Below, in pieces: positions 1 through 8,974 of a stretch of DNA of 64,000 nucleotides (positions are counted from its first letter, which is position 1; every line of letters starts with the position of its first letter). A program made the position numbers and the translations under genes. The notes under the pieces were generated by a model. The model saw nothing but the letters and a program-made list of their open reading frames with translations. It searched no databases and was not told where the DNA came from. This stretch comes from Methylocella silvestris BL2 (GTDB taxonomy: Bacteria; Pseudomonadota; Alphaproteobacteria; Rhizobiales; Beijerinckiaceae), in NCBI RefSeq assembly GCF_000021745.1, contig NC_011666.1:744001-808000 (forward strand). Reading direction: 5' to 3'.

Positions 1-129
1 GGCAAGACGGTGACGGCCAAGGGCGCCGACCCCGACACGCTGGTCGCCGCGGCGAAGGCCTATATCGCCTCTCTGAACAAGCTGATGATGAAGCGCGGCA
101 AGTCGCAGCGGGACGCGCTCGCCGGATGA
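1..129 (+). CDS. leuA: 2-isopropylmalate synthase, C-terminal end (partial)
   Basis: The window opens inside a reading frame that ends with TGA at 127-129. The 42 visible residues contain GADPDTLVAAAKAYI and SLNKLMMKR. This matches the extreme C-terminus of bacterial LeuA, the end of its leucine-binding regulatory domain. LeuA condenses acetyl-CoA with 2-ketoisovalerate in the first committed step of leucine synthesis. Only the tail is present, so the catalytic domain cannot be checked. Identification is by recognition of the C-terminal signature. Confidence 0.8.
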   Translation, partial: GKTVTAKGADPDTLVAAAKAYIASLNKLMMKRGKSQRDALAG

Positions 130-156
130 TCTTCGACGCAATCGCGCGCAAATAGC

Positions 157-183
157 CTTGGCGGGGCATGGTTGGCCGCCAGG
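157..183 (+). terminator. Hairpin after leuA, possible terminator without a U tract
   Basis: TGGCGG at 159-164 pairs with CCGCCA at 176-181 and the stem extends slightly outward. It lies about 30 nt after the leuA stop. No T run follows, so it is a weak terminator candidate at best. Confidence 0.25.
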
Positions 184-264
184 GCGCTTTCACGGTCAAG
201 TCAGGCTGGCTTTCCGCGGCTTCGGACGCATCCCGCCCCGCTTCCGTTTTTCGCGGGCGCACTC

Positions 265-293
265 TGGACAAGGGTGAGCCCGTTTGCTACATG
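265..293 (+). promoter_or_regulatory. Candidate promoter for tRNA-Lys
   Basis: TGGACA (265-270) is one mismatch from the sigma-70 -35 consensus. It is followed after 17 nt by TACATG (288-293), a weak -10. A start near position 300 would precede the tRNA by about 40 nt. That leader contains an 8-bp hairpin, CCGCTGCG at 301-308 pairing with CGCAGCGG at 315-322. The call rests on spacing and position only. Confidence 0.4.
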
Positions 294-340
294 AGCGCTC
301 CCGCTGCGCGGGGCCGCAGCGGCCTCTGCATGGGTTTGAT

Positions 341-416
<76 letters not shown>

Positions 417-548
417 TCAAACCGCAAGTTAATCAAAGATCTGAAGATCTAAGCCTTTAGAACGTTCCGGCCGCTCCTGCCGAAGATATGACGATGCGCC
501 GATTGTGCGCGTCGCCAATCGATCTCTCGGCATCTCCAGATCAGCGGC

Positions 549-586
549 GAAAAAGCAAAGGCTCACACTTTGTTGGCGTGAGCCTT
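549..586 (-). terminator. Intrinsic terminator of the type B carboxylesterase gene
   Basis: Perfect 9-bp inverted repeat: AAGGCTCAC at 558-566 and GTGAGCCTT at 578-586, with an 11-nt loop. Read on the minus strand the stem is followed by TGCTTTTT (550-557). It lies about 70 nt beyond the stop codon of the esterase at 657. Confidence 0.7.
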
Positions 587-656
587 CGCATCATTGTGGA
601 GTCGCTGGCTTCCCGTGAGCCCGCAGGACCTGCGAGCTGCGGGCTGCGGGACTTTG

Positions 657-2381
657 CTACTTCAGGACTGTGTCCCACAAGTCGCACTTGTTCTCGGCGG
701 CGTATTGCGCGTCGGAAATCGTCGACAGCGTAGGGATATTCTCGGACAAGTAGAATGATTTATTGGGCTGAAGAACGTAACGCGGCCACGGGCTGTTTCC
801 TTGCCCGTTGGGATTGCCCGTCCAAGCGAAGTTCGTCCACGCCTTTACGAGCTTGTCCGAGAGCGCCTGCTGCTTGTTGTTGAGCTCATGCGGAATGCCA
901 TCCGCGCCGCCATGCCAGAGAGGAAATAAATATTGGATATCGGCGGTATGATAGGCGAGAGGCTGAAAGCCTGGCATCTTGGGGAAATAGAAAGGAGCCG
1001 TCTGATCGTTGAATTCATAGGCGTAGACGGGCACCTGATTGGCAATGGACTTCAGAATTTGCCGCGTCGGACAGGCGAAAAACGCCGCGCCTTGCGTCGC
1101 GACCGCGTCCATGGCGAGTTGTGGCGTCGGGTAGGCGTCAAGTGGATAGCGGGCCAACACTTTGTCGACGGTGCCCGCCGGATAGGGCGGCGGCGAACCG
1201 GCGGGTCCTGAGTTACCGGTGTAAGTCGCCGTGACAAAACTCTTGAAGTCGTCCGCCGTAAACGCCACGCGAGGCTTCTTGTAATATTCCGTAATCGCCA
1301 AGCCAAAATTGCCTTCGTCATGCGTTGAGCCGCTCATGACCGGCACATGATTGAATTGACCGCTGGCGAACTGAGCCTTGATGCCATTGGACGGAATGAT
1401 CTGGCCGTCCGCGACGATGCCATTGCCGGTGGGATAGAAGCTGGCGCTTTCAGTCCCTTGCACTTTCATGATCTGCGCAACGGTCAAACTGCGGAGGCAT
1501 TTGGCGGTTGCCGCGTCGGAACCGGATCCGCAGCCGGCGGCGACGGCGAAGGACGTTCCGCTTTGCTCGGCGAAGGGCAACGGCGCCGGCTCCTGAACGC
1601 CGCTTTCCCAGATGGCTCGGTGGAAAAGACCCGCAGCGGCCGGCGACACCATGTTGACCTGCGTATCGAGGGAGCCGGCCGACTGGCCGCCAAGCGTCAC
1701 ATTATTTTTGTCGCCGCCGAAGCTGGCGATGTTGCGCTTGACCCATTGCAACGCCGCCTGCTGGTCGAGGATGCCGTAGTTGGCGAAAGGATGCCCTTCG
1801 GCGTCAAGCGCGGGATGCGCCATGAAGCCCAATACGCCGAGTCGATAATTGATGGTGACGACAACAGCGTCGCCCTGTGAGGCGAGCTTCGCGCCGTCGT
1901 AGCCATCGCTCGCGCCGTCGATATTGCCGCCCCCGTGAATCCAGACGATAACGGGAAGCTTTCCTTTTCCTGTGGGATTAAGGTTCGGAGAGAAGACATT
2001 CAGGTAGAGACAGTCCTCATTGTTGTTTGCCGGCCCCGCAAACAAACCCAGCGTCGTAACCTGAGCGCATTGAGGGCCGAAGCTCGTCGCTTGCAGAACC
2101 CTCGTCCAAGGCGCATGCTTTTTGGGAGGCGTCCAGCGTAGATTTCCGACCGGCGGCGCGGCGTAGGGAACACCAAGAAATTCGGCGACGCCGTCCTTGA
2201 CGAACCCTTTGACCGGTCCCTCCACAGTGTCGACGCGGAGCGGTCCGGCTTTGGCTTGAGCCGGCGCGGCTAGCGCTAACGCCGCAGCGGCAATAGTGAA
2301 TACTGCTCGCGCCTTCACGGAAGATCGCGACTTGTCTCCGCGCGAGCGAAGACCACGCCGCAGCTCTAAAATACGGGACAT
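657..2381 (-). CDS. Secreted carboxylesterase, type B family
   Basis: 574 residues, the usual size for type B carboxylesterases (COesterase fold), which hydrolyse carboxylic esters by a Ser-His-acidic triad. After a basic N-terminus a hydrophobic signal segment (about 26-44) ends in an Ala-rich cleavage site, so export is expected. Family landmarks are clear: the EDCLYLNVFSP block (about 122-132), oxyanion HGGG (149-152), and the nucleophile elbow GGQSAGS with Ser at 234, where the common form is GESAGS. The HDEGNFG segment and YHTADIQYLF further on are likely to carry the acidic and His residues. The start has a good ribosome site (GGAGGGG about 5 nt upstream). Its substrate is unknown. It precedes two unrelated exported alpha/beta hydrolases on the same strand but is 494 nt from them. 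Confidence 0.88.
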   Translation of the reverse strand: MSRILELRRGLRSRGDKSRSSVKARAVFTIAAAALALAAPAQAKAGPLRVDTVEGPVKGFVKDGVAEFLGVPYAAPPVGNLRWTPPKKHAPWTRVLQATSFGPQCAQVTTLGLFAGPANNNEDCLYLNVFSPNLNPTGKGKLPVIVWIHGGGNIDGASDGYDGAKLASQGDAVVVTINYRLGVLGFMAHPALDAEGHPFANYGILDQQAALQWVKRNIASFGGDKNNVTLGGQSAGSLDTQVNMVSPAAAGLFHRAIWESGVQEPAPLPFAEQSGTSFAVAAGCGSGSDAATAKCLRSLTVAQIMKVQGTESASFYPTGNGIVADGQIIPSNGIKAQFASGQFNHVPVMSGSTHDEGNFGLAITEYYKKPRVAFTADDFKSFVTATYTGNSGPAGSPPPYPAGTVDKVLARYPLDAYPTPQLAMDAVATQGAAFFACPTRQILKSIANQVPVYAYEFNDQTAPFYFPKMPGFQPLAYHTADIQYLFPLWHGGADGIPHELNNKQQALSDKLVKAWTNFAWTGNPNGQGNSPWPRYVLQPNKSFYLSENIPTLSTISDAQYAAENKCDLWDTVLK

Positions 2382-2875
2382 ATCCCCTCCAATTGTTTGT
2401 TGAATGCTTTTTTTGGAATGCTGCCGACGCCCGTGCGCCGCTGAATGCCGCTAAAGGCCTCGTCAGATCGCGAGCGAAAACCTATCGGCGCGACTCGCGG
2501 CACGTCTTCCAAGAAGTTCCGATACGCAATAATCTGGCTATCCCCGCAACGCTCTGAGGCGGGTAAGCCGCGAAAAAGACTTCGTAAATGTTGTTTTTAT
2601 ACGTATTCTTCGCGTTGCCTTTCAATGTCACTTTGCCGTGAAGGCGGCGGGCGCCGCCAAAGCACGGGCTTAACGGATCAATTGCGCGCGAAAGCGAACA
2701 ATTGCCCGCAGAGCTTGACGACAATTTAGATCGTATCGACGCCGCAACCTCGGGGAGCGTCGTGCGCTCCCCATTTCCTGCCGCTCTAAGAAATCCATGC
2801 GAGATCGCGCTGTGGTTGAGCGCCTGCGACGTCTGCGCGACAACACGCACGCGCCGCTGTCTCCGCGCCCCTGCT
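2382..2875. other. Intergenic region between the esterase genes; one hairpin
   Basis: No convincing gene in 494 nt. Short frames exist on both strands but lack family features or good ribosome sites. A perfect 8-bp hairpin, GGGGAGCG at 2752-2759 and CGCTCCCC at 2765-2772, lies about 100 nt beyond the stop at 2876. It may help end that transcript, but no T run follows it. The promoter of the 657-2381 gene should lie in the low-coordinate half. Confidence 0.4.
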
Positions 2876-4039
2876 TCAGTATCGATCCAGGCCTTGCCGC
2901 TGTAGATAGTCGGACAAAATATCGGCGATCTGAATATTGTTGACGTCTGCAAACGAGAAATGCGTGTTGCCGAATATGCCGATGTCCGGCAAATGCAGGA
3001 GAGACGCATTGCCGCCATGCTTGTTGATCGCCTTGACCATGAGGCGACCCATGGCGATCCGGTTAATCCAGGTCTGCACGCGCGGATATGGGCTGGACGT
3101 AGGAGGAATTCCGTCCGAATATTGCATCCGAATGGGTATTTTCGTGAGCTTTAAAAAATCCGACATAGGCACTGGGTTTGGAGAGATCTGCGCGACGCCG
3201 GTTCCAATCGGATTGGGCAGTTCGGTATCCGGGAAGACATAATCGGTCGGCTCATAGGCATAAATTGCACGAACGTTGGCGCTTTTGGTCGCGGTGACCC
3301 AACCGAGCACGCCGCTCGCCGAATGCGTCAGCAATACCGCTGGTCCTATCTTCGCGAACAGCGCCGCGGCGCCGTCGGTCACGACAGCTCTGTCGGAAGG
3401 TCCTGTATCGACCGTAAACTGCCGAAAGAACTGATCGAGCGCGTCGGCGCCTCTGGGGAATTTGGTATTCGGATAAAAATTCGGCCAGATGCCAAGCCGC
3501 CATGCGACGAATAGATCCTGGTCGCCGGGGGTCGCAGTCAATGTGGCCGGTTGCGTGCTGTTGCCGGCGCGCCCGCGTCGCGGCTGATCAATGATGTGCA
3601 CGGTGAAGTTTCGTCTCAGAAAGATCGATTGATACCCCTCGCGACCATCGGTCGTAGACTCCCAAGTCTTGCCGCTCTGGCCGCCGCCATGCCACATGAC
3701 AAGCGGCAGTTTTCTTGGAAACACCGGTGATTGGAATTGCGTATAGACATGGTCGCCATGCAGAGTTTGCCCCGGACCGCCATTGACGAGGGGATTGAAA
3801 TCTCCCGGAGCCTGTTTGACCGTTCCGCCCGCAAAGAAACTGCCTTGTTTTGCAATGATAAGCGGGCCGCGACGAGCGCCGTCCTGGCCGCCGCCATGAT
3901 TGTCATGCGCCAGGCCCTCCCCGCCGGCGAGAAGCGGAAGCGAAGCGAGGGCCGCCCCAGCTCTCGCAAAAAATCCACGGCGGGACGAGCCTGCTTCAGC
4001 GTTTGACGGCGCGAGGCTGGACGATTGTTCGATGCCCAT
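2876..4039 (-). CDS. Exported alpha/beta hydrolase with twin-arginine signal
   Basis: 387 residues. The N-terminus has SSRRGFFARAG followed by a hydrophobic stretch ending near residue 40, a good twin-arginine signal. The body is an alpha/beta hydrolase: HGGG oxyanion-type segment (PLVMWHGGGQSGKTWE), then DGREGYQSIFLRR, and a nucleophile elbow LLTHSASG. The elbow reads T-H-S-A-S rather than G-x-S-x-G. A C-terminal GNTHFSFADVNN supplies a likely catalytic His. Layout and motifs match the neighbouring 4113-5201 product, so the two are paralogues. They lie 74 nt apart on the same strand and are probably co-transcribed. The start has GGAG 8 nt upstream. Substrate unknown; an ester or lactone is a guess. 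Confidence 0.8.
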   Translation of the reverse strand: MGIEQSSSLAPSNAEAGSSRRGFFARAGAALASLPLLAGGEGLAHDNHGGGQDGARRGPLIIAKQGSFFAGGTVKQAPGDFNPLVNGGPGQTLHGDHVYTQFQSPVFPRKLPLVMWHGGGQSGKTWESTTDGREGYQSIFLRRNFTVHIIDQPRRGRAGNSTQPATLTATPGDQDLFVAWRLGIWPNFYPNTKFPRGADALDQFFRQFTVDTGPSDRAVVTDGAAALFAKIGPAVLLTHSASGVLGWVTATKSANVRAIYAYEPTDYVFPDTELPNPIGTGVAQISPNPVPMSDFLKLTKIPIRMQYSDGIPPTSSPYPRVQTWINRIAMGRLMVKAINKHGGNASLLHLPDIGIFGNTHFSFADVNNIQIADILSDYLQRQGLDRY

Positions 4040-4112
4040 TGGGATTCTCCAGAGTTGTTTTCTTGTTGCGTTTTATTGTTCGTTTCGTGATTGGGCCCGT
4101 AGCAGGATGCGC

Positions 4113-5201
4113 CTAGCCGTTCCGCCCGAACTTCACGTTCTTTTTCAGCCATTTCATCAAATAATCGGCGACCTTGAGATTATTCTTGTCCTGCATCATC
4201 ATGTGGCAGTTGCCATGTAGGCCGACCATCGGAAGCTGGACAACCTCGGATCTCCCCCCCGCCGCATTGATCGCTTTGGAGACCGCTGTGCGGCCGTTCA
4301 GACGATCTTGGCCTGTAGAGGCAGGGTTTCCAATGACATTATCCCCGAACAGCTCGATATCCGGAACACCACGATAGGCGGCAATCTGTTGCGCCGTCGG
4401 AATCGTGAGCTGATTTCCCTCAATGTTGACCACGGCCTTTACCAGATCGGGACGCAACCCGACGACAGCGTCAGCAAAGGGGCCGGACTGCGAATGGACG
4501 AGAAGGATTGCCGGGCCGAGCTGATCCAGCAAGGCGACCAGCGCCTGTGGTCCCTGCGTCAGAGCGCCCCCCTGCAGCGTGACTTCGGTGTAGGGAACGC
4601 CCTGGGCGTCAAATCCGTCTACGTTCTTAACTGGATATTGGAGGCCGGGATATGTAACCCCGAGCGCAGGGCCGAAGCGAAACGTCGTCCACGCCGCCTC
4701 TTCTGTTGTGCGTCGAATAGCGGGAAGCAGGCTCGCATTGTTTTCAAGCTTCGCCTGGTTGATAATGCTTGGATCAAACCCTGCGCGGCCCCTGCCCGGA
4801 AAATCGACGACATACACCGAATATCCGTTGCGCGCGAAATAGGTCGCCCATCCCTCGCGTCCGTCCGGAGTCGTTTCATAGGTCTGGCCGGTGAGGCCGC
4901 CGCCATGAACCATAATGATCGGATATTTTTTGGCGAAGATAGGTATTCTGTAGTGAACATACATTTGATCGATCATAATCTTCCCGGGCGTCGGCGCTCC
5001 CGTCGCCGGCGCGTCCGGGAAAGCCGTGGTGACGACTTTTCCGTTCACAAAGAACGTGCCTTCGTCCTGCAGGACGAGAGCGGATTCGAAGGTATTTCGG
5101 GGAAGCTTCGTTTGCGCATCGCCTTGAGATGGCGCGGTCAGACCAAGGATAGCGGCGGCAAGAAACGCGCAGCGCGCCCCTGGCTTGCGGCGAATGGACA
5201 T
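4113..5201 (-). CDS. Exported alpha/beta hydrolase (paralogue of downstream gene)
   Basis: 362 residues with an N-terminal signal segment (about 9-29, cleavage near GDAQ). Core motifs: PIIMVHGGGLTGQTYE, DGREGWATYFARNGYSVYVVD, PGRGRAG, nucleophile elbow LLVHSQSG and C-terminal LHGNCHMMMQDKNN with the probable catalytic His. The first small residue of the usual elbow (G-x-S-x-G) is Val here and Thr in the paralogue. A strong ribosome site (GGGGAG, 7 nt spacing) supports the start at 5201. As the first gene of the pair it is probably transcribed from the 5202-5685 region. Specific substrate not inferable. Confidence 0.8.
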   Translation of the reverse strand: MSIRRKPGARCAFLAAAILGLTAPSQGDAQTKLPRNTFESALVLQDEGTFFVNGKVVTTAFPDAPATGAPTPGKIMIDQMYVHYRIPIFAKKYPIIMVHGGGLTGQTYETTPDGREGWATYFARNGYSVYVVDFPGRGRAGFDPSIINQAKLENNASLLPAIRRTTEEAAWTTFRFGPALGVTYPGLQYPVKNVDGFDAQGVPYTEVTLQGGALTQGPQALVALLDQLGPAILLVHSQSGPFADAVVGLRPDLVKAVVNIEGNQLTIPTAQQIAAYRGVPDIELFGDNVIGNPASTGQDRLNGRTAVSKAINAAGGRSEVVQLPMVGLHGNCHMMMQDKNNLKVADYLMKWLKKNVKFGRNG

Positions 5202-5685
5202 GATGGCGCTCCCCTCTTTTGCGGCCGCGTTTTCTCGCGCCGTCTTGTTTCAGTTTTCACTTTCAAGGGGCGCGCCGCAGCCGAAATTCCCTTTTTCGAG
5301 CAAGTCGTCCCCGCCGACTGATATTGCAGCGTCGCGGTCGTTCCATCCAACGCGCTTCGGCGGCTATAGCGCCGTTGTAAAATGCCGCTGCACGCAGCGC
5401 GTCAGCAACCGACAAGCCAACAACTTCAGGATGTCCGTCTGTCTCGAACCGAGCGCCCTTGATCACGTTTCGGTGACAAGAACCCTAAACGCCGCGCCGG
5501 CCGTGATCTTCCACGAAATTCGGATTGTTCTATAAAATAGCTCTTTTTCGGAAACGGCTGTTCTCGACCGCCGCCTGCGTTTGTCGGCTGATCTTTGGCC
5601 AGGCGGCGAAGCGTCGATAGCCATCGGACGCCAGAGTGCGCGGGCGGTCGTGCTCACAGGCGCTCGAATGCGGCTGGCGGCGGCG
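5202..5685. other. Intergenic region upstream of the hydrolase pair
   Basis: 484 nt with no supported gene. It must hold the promoter of the minus-strand hydrolase pair and the 3' end of the aldo/keto-reductase transcript. No strong promoter, operator or terminator was recognised by eye. Confidence 0.35.
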
Positions 5686-6666
5686 TTACGGCCGCAGGCC
5701 AAAGCCTCTTGGCGCGGGGGCGGATAATACCGTCTTATTTACGAATTCAACGACATCCGTGCGCGGCGCCCGCGTCGCCCGCGCGCAATTCTGCTCGATA
5801 TGGGCGATCTGCGACATGGCGGCGACGACGACGCCGGTCGGATTATTGCCGAAGGCGTAGTCGAGCAAAATCTCGCTGGTCATGAAGGGCGGCCCATAGG
5901 CGAGCTGCGACGCCAGCGACGCCAGCCGGCCGCCGTCGCCGACCAGCAGATGCGACAGCCGCTCATAGGCCTTTCCGAGCGGGCTTTGCACCACGAGAAA
6001 TTCCGCATGTCCCCCGGGCGGGGCGGCGCGAACGCGCTCGATCGCACGCTCGAACGGATTGTTCCGGATCATGACGACAGGAAACAGATCGGTTTCCCGG
6101 GCAGCCTCGATCACGTCCGGACTGCCAGCGATCGCGAGGCGGCGCACATAGCCCTTGACGACCACATCGGCGAGGGCGTCGCCGATCGCCGGATTGCGGC
6201 AATCCTCGACGCTCGGATTTTGCAGCGCCAGCACATCGAGATAGTCGGTTTTAAGCCGCCGCAAACTGTCGAGGACCGAGGATCCGATTCGTTCCGGGCG
6301 CAGCGGCTCGCGCTCGTGGCCCGCCTTCAGAGCGCGCAGGGACACGGCCGCAAGCTCGGGAAAGGCGTTGAGGGCGCTGCGTTTGAAGGATGAAAAAAGC
6401 CGCATGACGCGGGACGGATTTGGCCGGGCCGGGCCGACCTTCGCCGAAACGATGACCTGATCCCGCCGCCCGGCGAGGAAGCGCCCAAGGATCGTCTCGG
6501 CGTCGCCATCGCCGTCAGACGGCGCGACGTCATACCATGTCACGCCGTGGTCAAAGGCATAATCGAGAAGGCGCCGCGACTGCGCTTCCGACACGCGCGA
6601 ACCCAGGCTGACGCAACTGAACCCCAACGCCGACACGGCGCGGTCGGGGTATAGGACCGTTCGCAT
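5686..6666 (-). CDS. Aldo/keto-reductase homologue lacking catalytic Tyr and His
   Basis: 326 residues with the aldo/keto-reductase barrel layout: LGFSCVSLGS near the start, GVTWYDVAPS, VIVSAKVG, then RRLKTDYLDVLALQNP. Aligning by eye, the catalytic Asp (46) and Lys (76) are kept. The catalytic Tyr of the usual D-T-A-x-x-Y-G-x-G motif is Asp (51; codon GAC), and the active-site His of the YxxLHxPD motif is Gln (148). It may be a non-reductase or use different chemistry. It is the last of three minus-strand genes with the GT4 glycosyltransferase and WcaF-like acetyltransferase, 140 nt after the latter, so a role in glycan assembly or nucleotide-sugar handling is possible but unproven. Confidence 0.72.
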   Translation of the reverse strand: MRTVLYPDRAVSALGFSCVSLGSRVSEAQSRRLLDYAFDHGVTWYDVAPSDGDGDAETILGRFLAGRRDQVIVSAKVGPARPNPSRVMRLFSSFKRSALNAFPELAAVSLRALKAGHEREPLRPERIGSSVLDSLRRLKTDYLDVLALQNPSVEDCRNPAIGDALADVVVKGYVRRLAIAGSPDVIEAARETDLFPVVMIRNNPFERAIERVRAAPPGGHAEFLVVQSPLGKAYERLSHLLVGDGGRLASLASQLAYGPPFMTSEILLDYAFGNNPTGVVVAAMSQIAHIEQNCARATRAPRTDVVEFVNKTVLSAPAPRGFGLRP

Positions 6667-6806
6667 AGCGGCTTCCCCTCAACGCCGATCAAGGTCGGAC
6701 AAAGCCTTGCGGCATGTCAACACACTTCTACCGGACGGATTGGGGGCGCCTCAAGCAATCGAATCTCGTCGCATCGACGCGGATACGCCGCGACGCTGCG
6801 ATTGCG

Positions 6807-7412
6807 TCATTCCGCGGCGCGGGGGATATTTTCCCCGGCGCCGTCTTCGTCGAAGCGCAGACTGCGCGGCTTCAGCATCCGGGCGGGGTTGCCGCCATAG
6901 ATCGTCCAGGGCGCGAGATCGCGGAAGGCGCAGCCCCGCGCGCCGAGCACGGCTCCTTCCCCGAGGGTGACGCCGGGACCGACAAAGGCCTCGGCGGCGA
7001 CCCAGGCGCGCCGGCCGATGGTGACCGGGCGCGCGACGGTCTGGAAGAACGCGTCCTCAACGTCATGGCCGGCGGAGCACAAATTGGCGCCCTGCGACAC
7101 AATGGCGTAGTCCTGAATGGTGATTTTCTCGACGCAATAGACATTCACGCCGGGGCCAAGCACGGCGAAGCGCCCGACGTCGAGATGCGGCGGATACCAC
7201 ACCTTGACCGTGCCATAGACTGCCGCATTCGAGGCGATCTTCGCGCCAAACAGGCGAAGAAGCATGCGCCGCCACCCATGCATCAGTGGCGGCGTCCAGG
7301 AGGCCAGGAGGACCCAGGTCAGGATCCAACTCGCCCGAAAAGCGCGGTTCGCCACCGAATAGGTCGGGCCGCCCTCGAGCGGCCGGGTCGATCGTGCGTC
7401 GAGTATTTTCAT
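6807..7412 (-). CDS. WcaF-like sugar O-acetyltransferase (left-handed beta helix)
   Basis: 201 residues resembling the putative colanic acid acetyltransferase WcaF family, which transfers acetyl from acetyl-CoA to sugar hydroxyls of exopolysaccharide precursors. Visible features: N-terminal RAFRASWILTWVLL, then PPLMHGWRRMLLRLFGAKI, a hexapeptide-repeat region (about 60-180) with VGRFAVLGPGVNVY, SQGANLCSAGHD carrying the catalytic His, and the closing IYGGNPARMLKPR signature. The start codon overlaps the end of the upstream glycosyltransferase by 4 nt (ATGA), indicating translational coupling and joint function. Confidence 0.85.
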   Translation of the reverse strand: MKILDARSTRPLEGGPTYSVANRAFRASWILTWVLLASWTPPLMHGWRRMLLRLFGAKIASNAAVYGTVKVWYPPHLDVGRFAVLGPGVNVYCVEKITIQDYAIVSQGANLCSAGHDVEDAFFQTVARPVTIGRRAWVAAEAFVGPGVTLGEGAVLGARGCAFRDLAPWTIYGGNPARMLKPRSLRFDEDGAGENIPRAAE

Positions 7413-8602
7413 GCGGCTTGCGAAGTCCTGAAAGCCTCGATCAGTTCCGGAGCCATGCTGCCCATGTCGAACTTCGTAAGATAGGTCGCCCGCGCCCGTT
7501 TGCTCATTTCCTGTTTTTCGAGGGGCGAAAGGCTCAAAAAATGCTCGATCAGCCGGGTGACGCCAGGAAGGTCGTCATTTTCGACGAATCCGGCATTATT
7601 GTCAGCCACCTCGCGCCAAGTGGCGACCTTGTCTGTGGTCAGCACCGGCTTGCCGCAGGCGAGCGCCTCGGCGATGACAATGCCGAAGTTTTCCTGGTGC
7701 GAAGGCAGGATGAATCCATCGCAGGCGCGAAAGGCGCCCCATTTCAGATCGCCCTTCAGCATGCCGGGCCAGTGGATGCGATCAGCCACGCCGCGCTGCG
7801 CCGCGACCTCCTGGAGCTCTTTAACGGCCCCGACCGAGTCCGGACCGGCGATCACCAGATCGAGGTCGGGATCCCCGCCCGCCATCTTGGCGAAGGCTTC
7901 GACCAGGATGTCGCATCCCTTCTTGGGGTGAATCCGGCTGAGGAACAGCAGAAAACGGCGCTCGCCGAGCTGCGGAAGGGCGGCGCGAAAGCTCTTGATC
8001 TGGGCCTCTGCGTCGCCGCTGACGTCGACGATTCCATAAGGCACCACGCGCGCCCGCGCCCGATAGGGCCAAAAGGAGGTCTTGGCCAGTTCGCGCTCCT
8101 CTTTCGTCACGAACATGACGGACGTCGCATTGTTGATCAGCCGACCCTCGCTGGCCCACCAGAGCAACTGCTTGAAGAAGGCTTTGACGGGGGAAATCTT
8201 GTTGAAATAGGGGTCGAGCATCCCATGCGCGTAAACGAAATATCGCGTATCGGTGCCGACCAGCGCCTGCCGCGCGGCGAGCGAGGCGAAATTCCAAAGA
8301 CCGTTGACGATGACCGCGTCATAGCGCTTGGCGTTTTCCCGAATCCAAGGAACAATCGCCGGACTATAGCCGTAGCGGAGGAACGGAATGCGCTTCTTCC
8401 AGGCGTGATAGGCTGGGCTAGGATTCCCCATGGGGTACACGCGCACCGGCGACGTTTTCACCCATGGATCGGTCGGCATGTCGAGCGACACGATCTCGCG
8501 GTCGCAACCCTGCGCGCGCAGGGCCGGCGCCGAAGTGAAGATGCCTTCGATAGGGCCGCCATATTCGGGGTTACACGTCGGAATGATGTGCAAAATGATC
8601 AT
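7409..8602 (-). CDS. Glycosyltransferase, GT4 (GT-B fold)
   Basis: 397 residues. The N-terminal half has IIPTCNPEYGGPIEG, the glycine-rich acceptor-side loop of GT4 enzymes. The C-terminal nucleotide-sugar domain shows FLSRIHPKKGCDILVEAF, LVIAGPDS and the E-x7-E type motif in HQENFGIVIAEALACGKPVLTT. It retains its sugar-nucleotide-derived residue transfer machinery. It heads the minus-strand trio with the acetyltransferase and the aldo/keto-reductase homologue. A polymerase-like membrane protein is divergently encoded at 9200. Together they suggest an exopolysaccharide or O-antigen locus. The sugar specificity cannot be read. Confidence 0.88.
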   Translation of the reverse strand: MIILHIIPTCNPEYGGPIEGIFTSAPALRAQGCDREIVSLDMPTDPWVKTSPVRVYPMGNPSPAYHAWKKRIPFLRYGYSPAIVPWIRENAKRYDAVIVNGLWNFASLAARQALVGTDTRYFVYAHGMLDPYFNKISPVKAFFKQLLWWASEGRLINNATSVMFVTKEERELAKTSFWPYRARARVVPYGIVDVSGDAEAQIKSFRAALPQLGERRFLLFLSRIHPKKGCDILVEAFAKMAGGDPDLDLVIAGPDSVGAVKELQEVAAQRGVADRIHWPGMLKGDLKWGAFRACDGFILPSHQENFGIVIAEALACGKPVLTTDKVATWREVADNNAGFVENDDLPGVTRLIEHFLSLSPLEKQEMSKRARATYLTKFDMGSMAPELIEAFRTSQAA

Positions 8603-8974
8603 GCGAAATCGATGTCCGTTGCTGCGTCGATAAGGATAGGCAAGGTTCGCGCCGCCGGCCTCGGCAGGGATCGCATTTCATTCAAGTCCTATCCGAAATC
8701 GGCCTGCGGAGCAACGCCGATCAAGCTGAGCCCGGGTGCGCAAAAGCACGGCGCTGACATTCTATGTAACATTCCGATAACGGTTTATGCATAGATAGTA
8801 TTCATCACGCAGAAACCCTTCATATTGCAGTTTTAACGCGATTCTGGTCGGAAATACACTTGAGAATTTTAGGGCTTTCAGGCATTTGGATAATGCGCCC
8901 CGAGCCTGAGCGCCGCCGAAAGCTCCGGCCTTGCCGCGCGAGAAGAAGGAATTCACGCTGGAAGGAGCGTGAAT
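8603..8974. other. Divergent intergenic region of the glycan cluster
   Basis: About 370 nt between the GT4 gene and the short plus-strand frame at 8975. It is locally less GC-rich than its surroundings (8760-8880). It should contain the promoters of the minus-strand trio and of the plus-strand genes, but no site stands out. Confidence 0.3.

Noticed and set aside
7286-8794. 502-codon plus-strand frame opposite the GT4 gene
   Set aside because: The minus-strand frame has clear GT-B motifs and overlaps WcaF by ATGA. The plus-strand product is basic and featureless.
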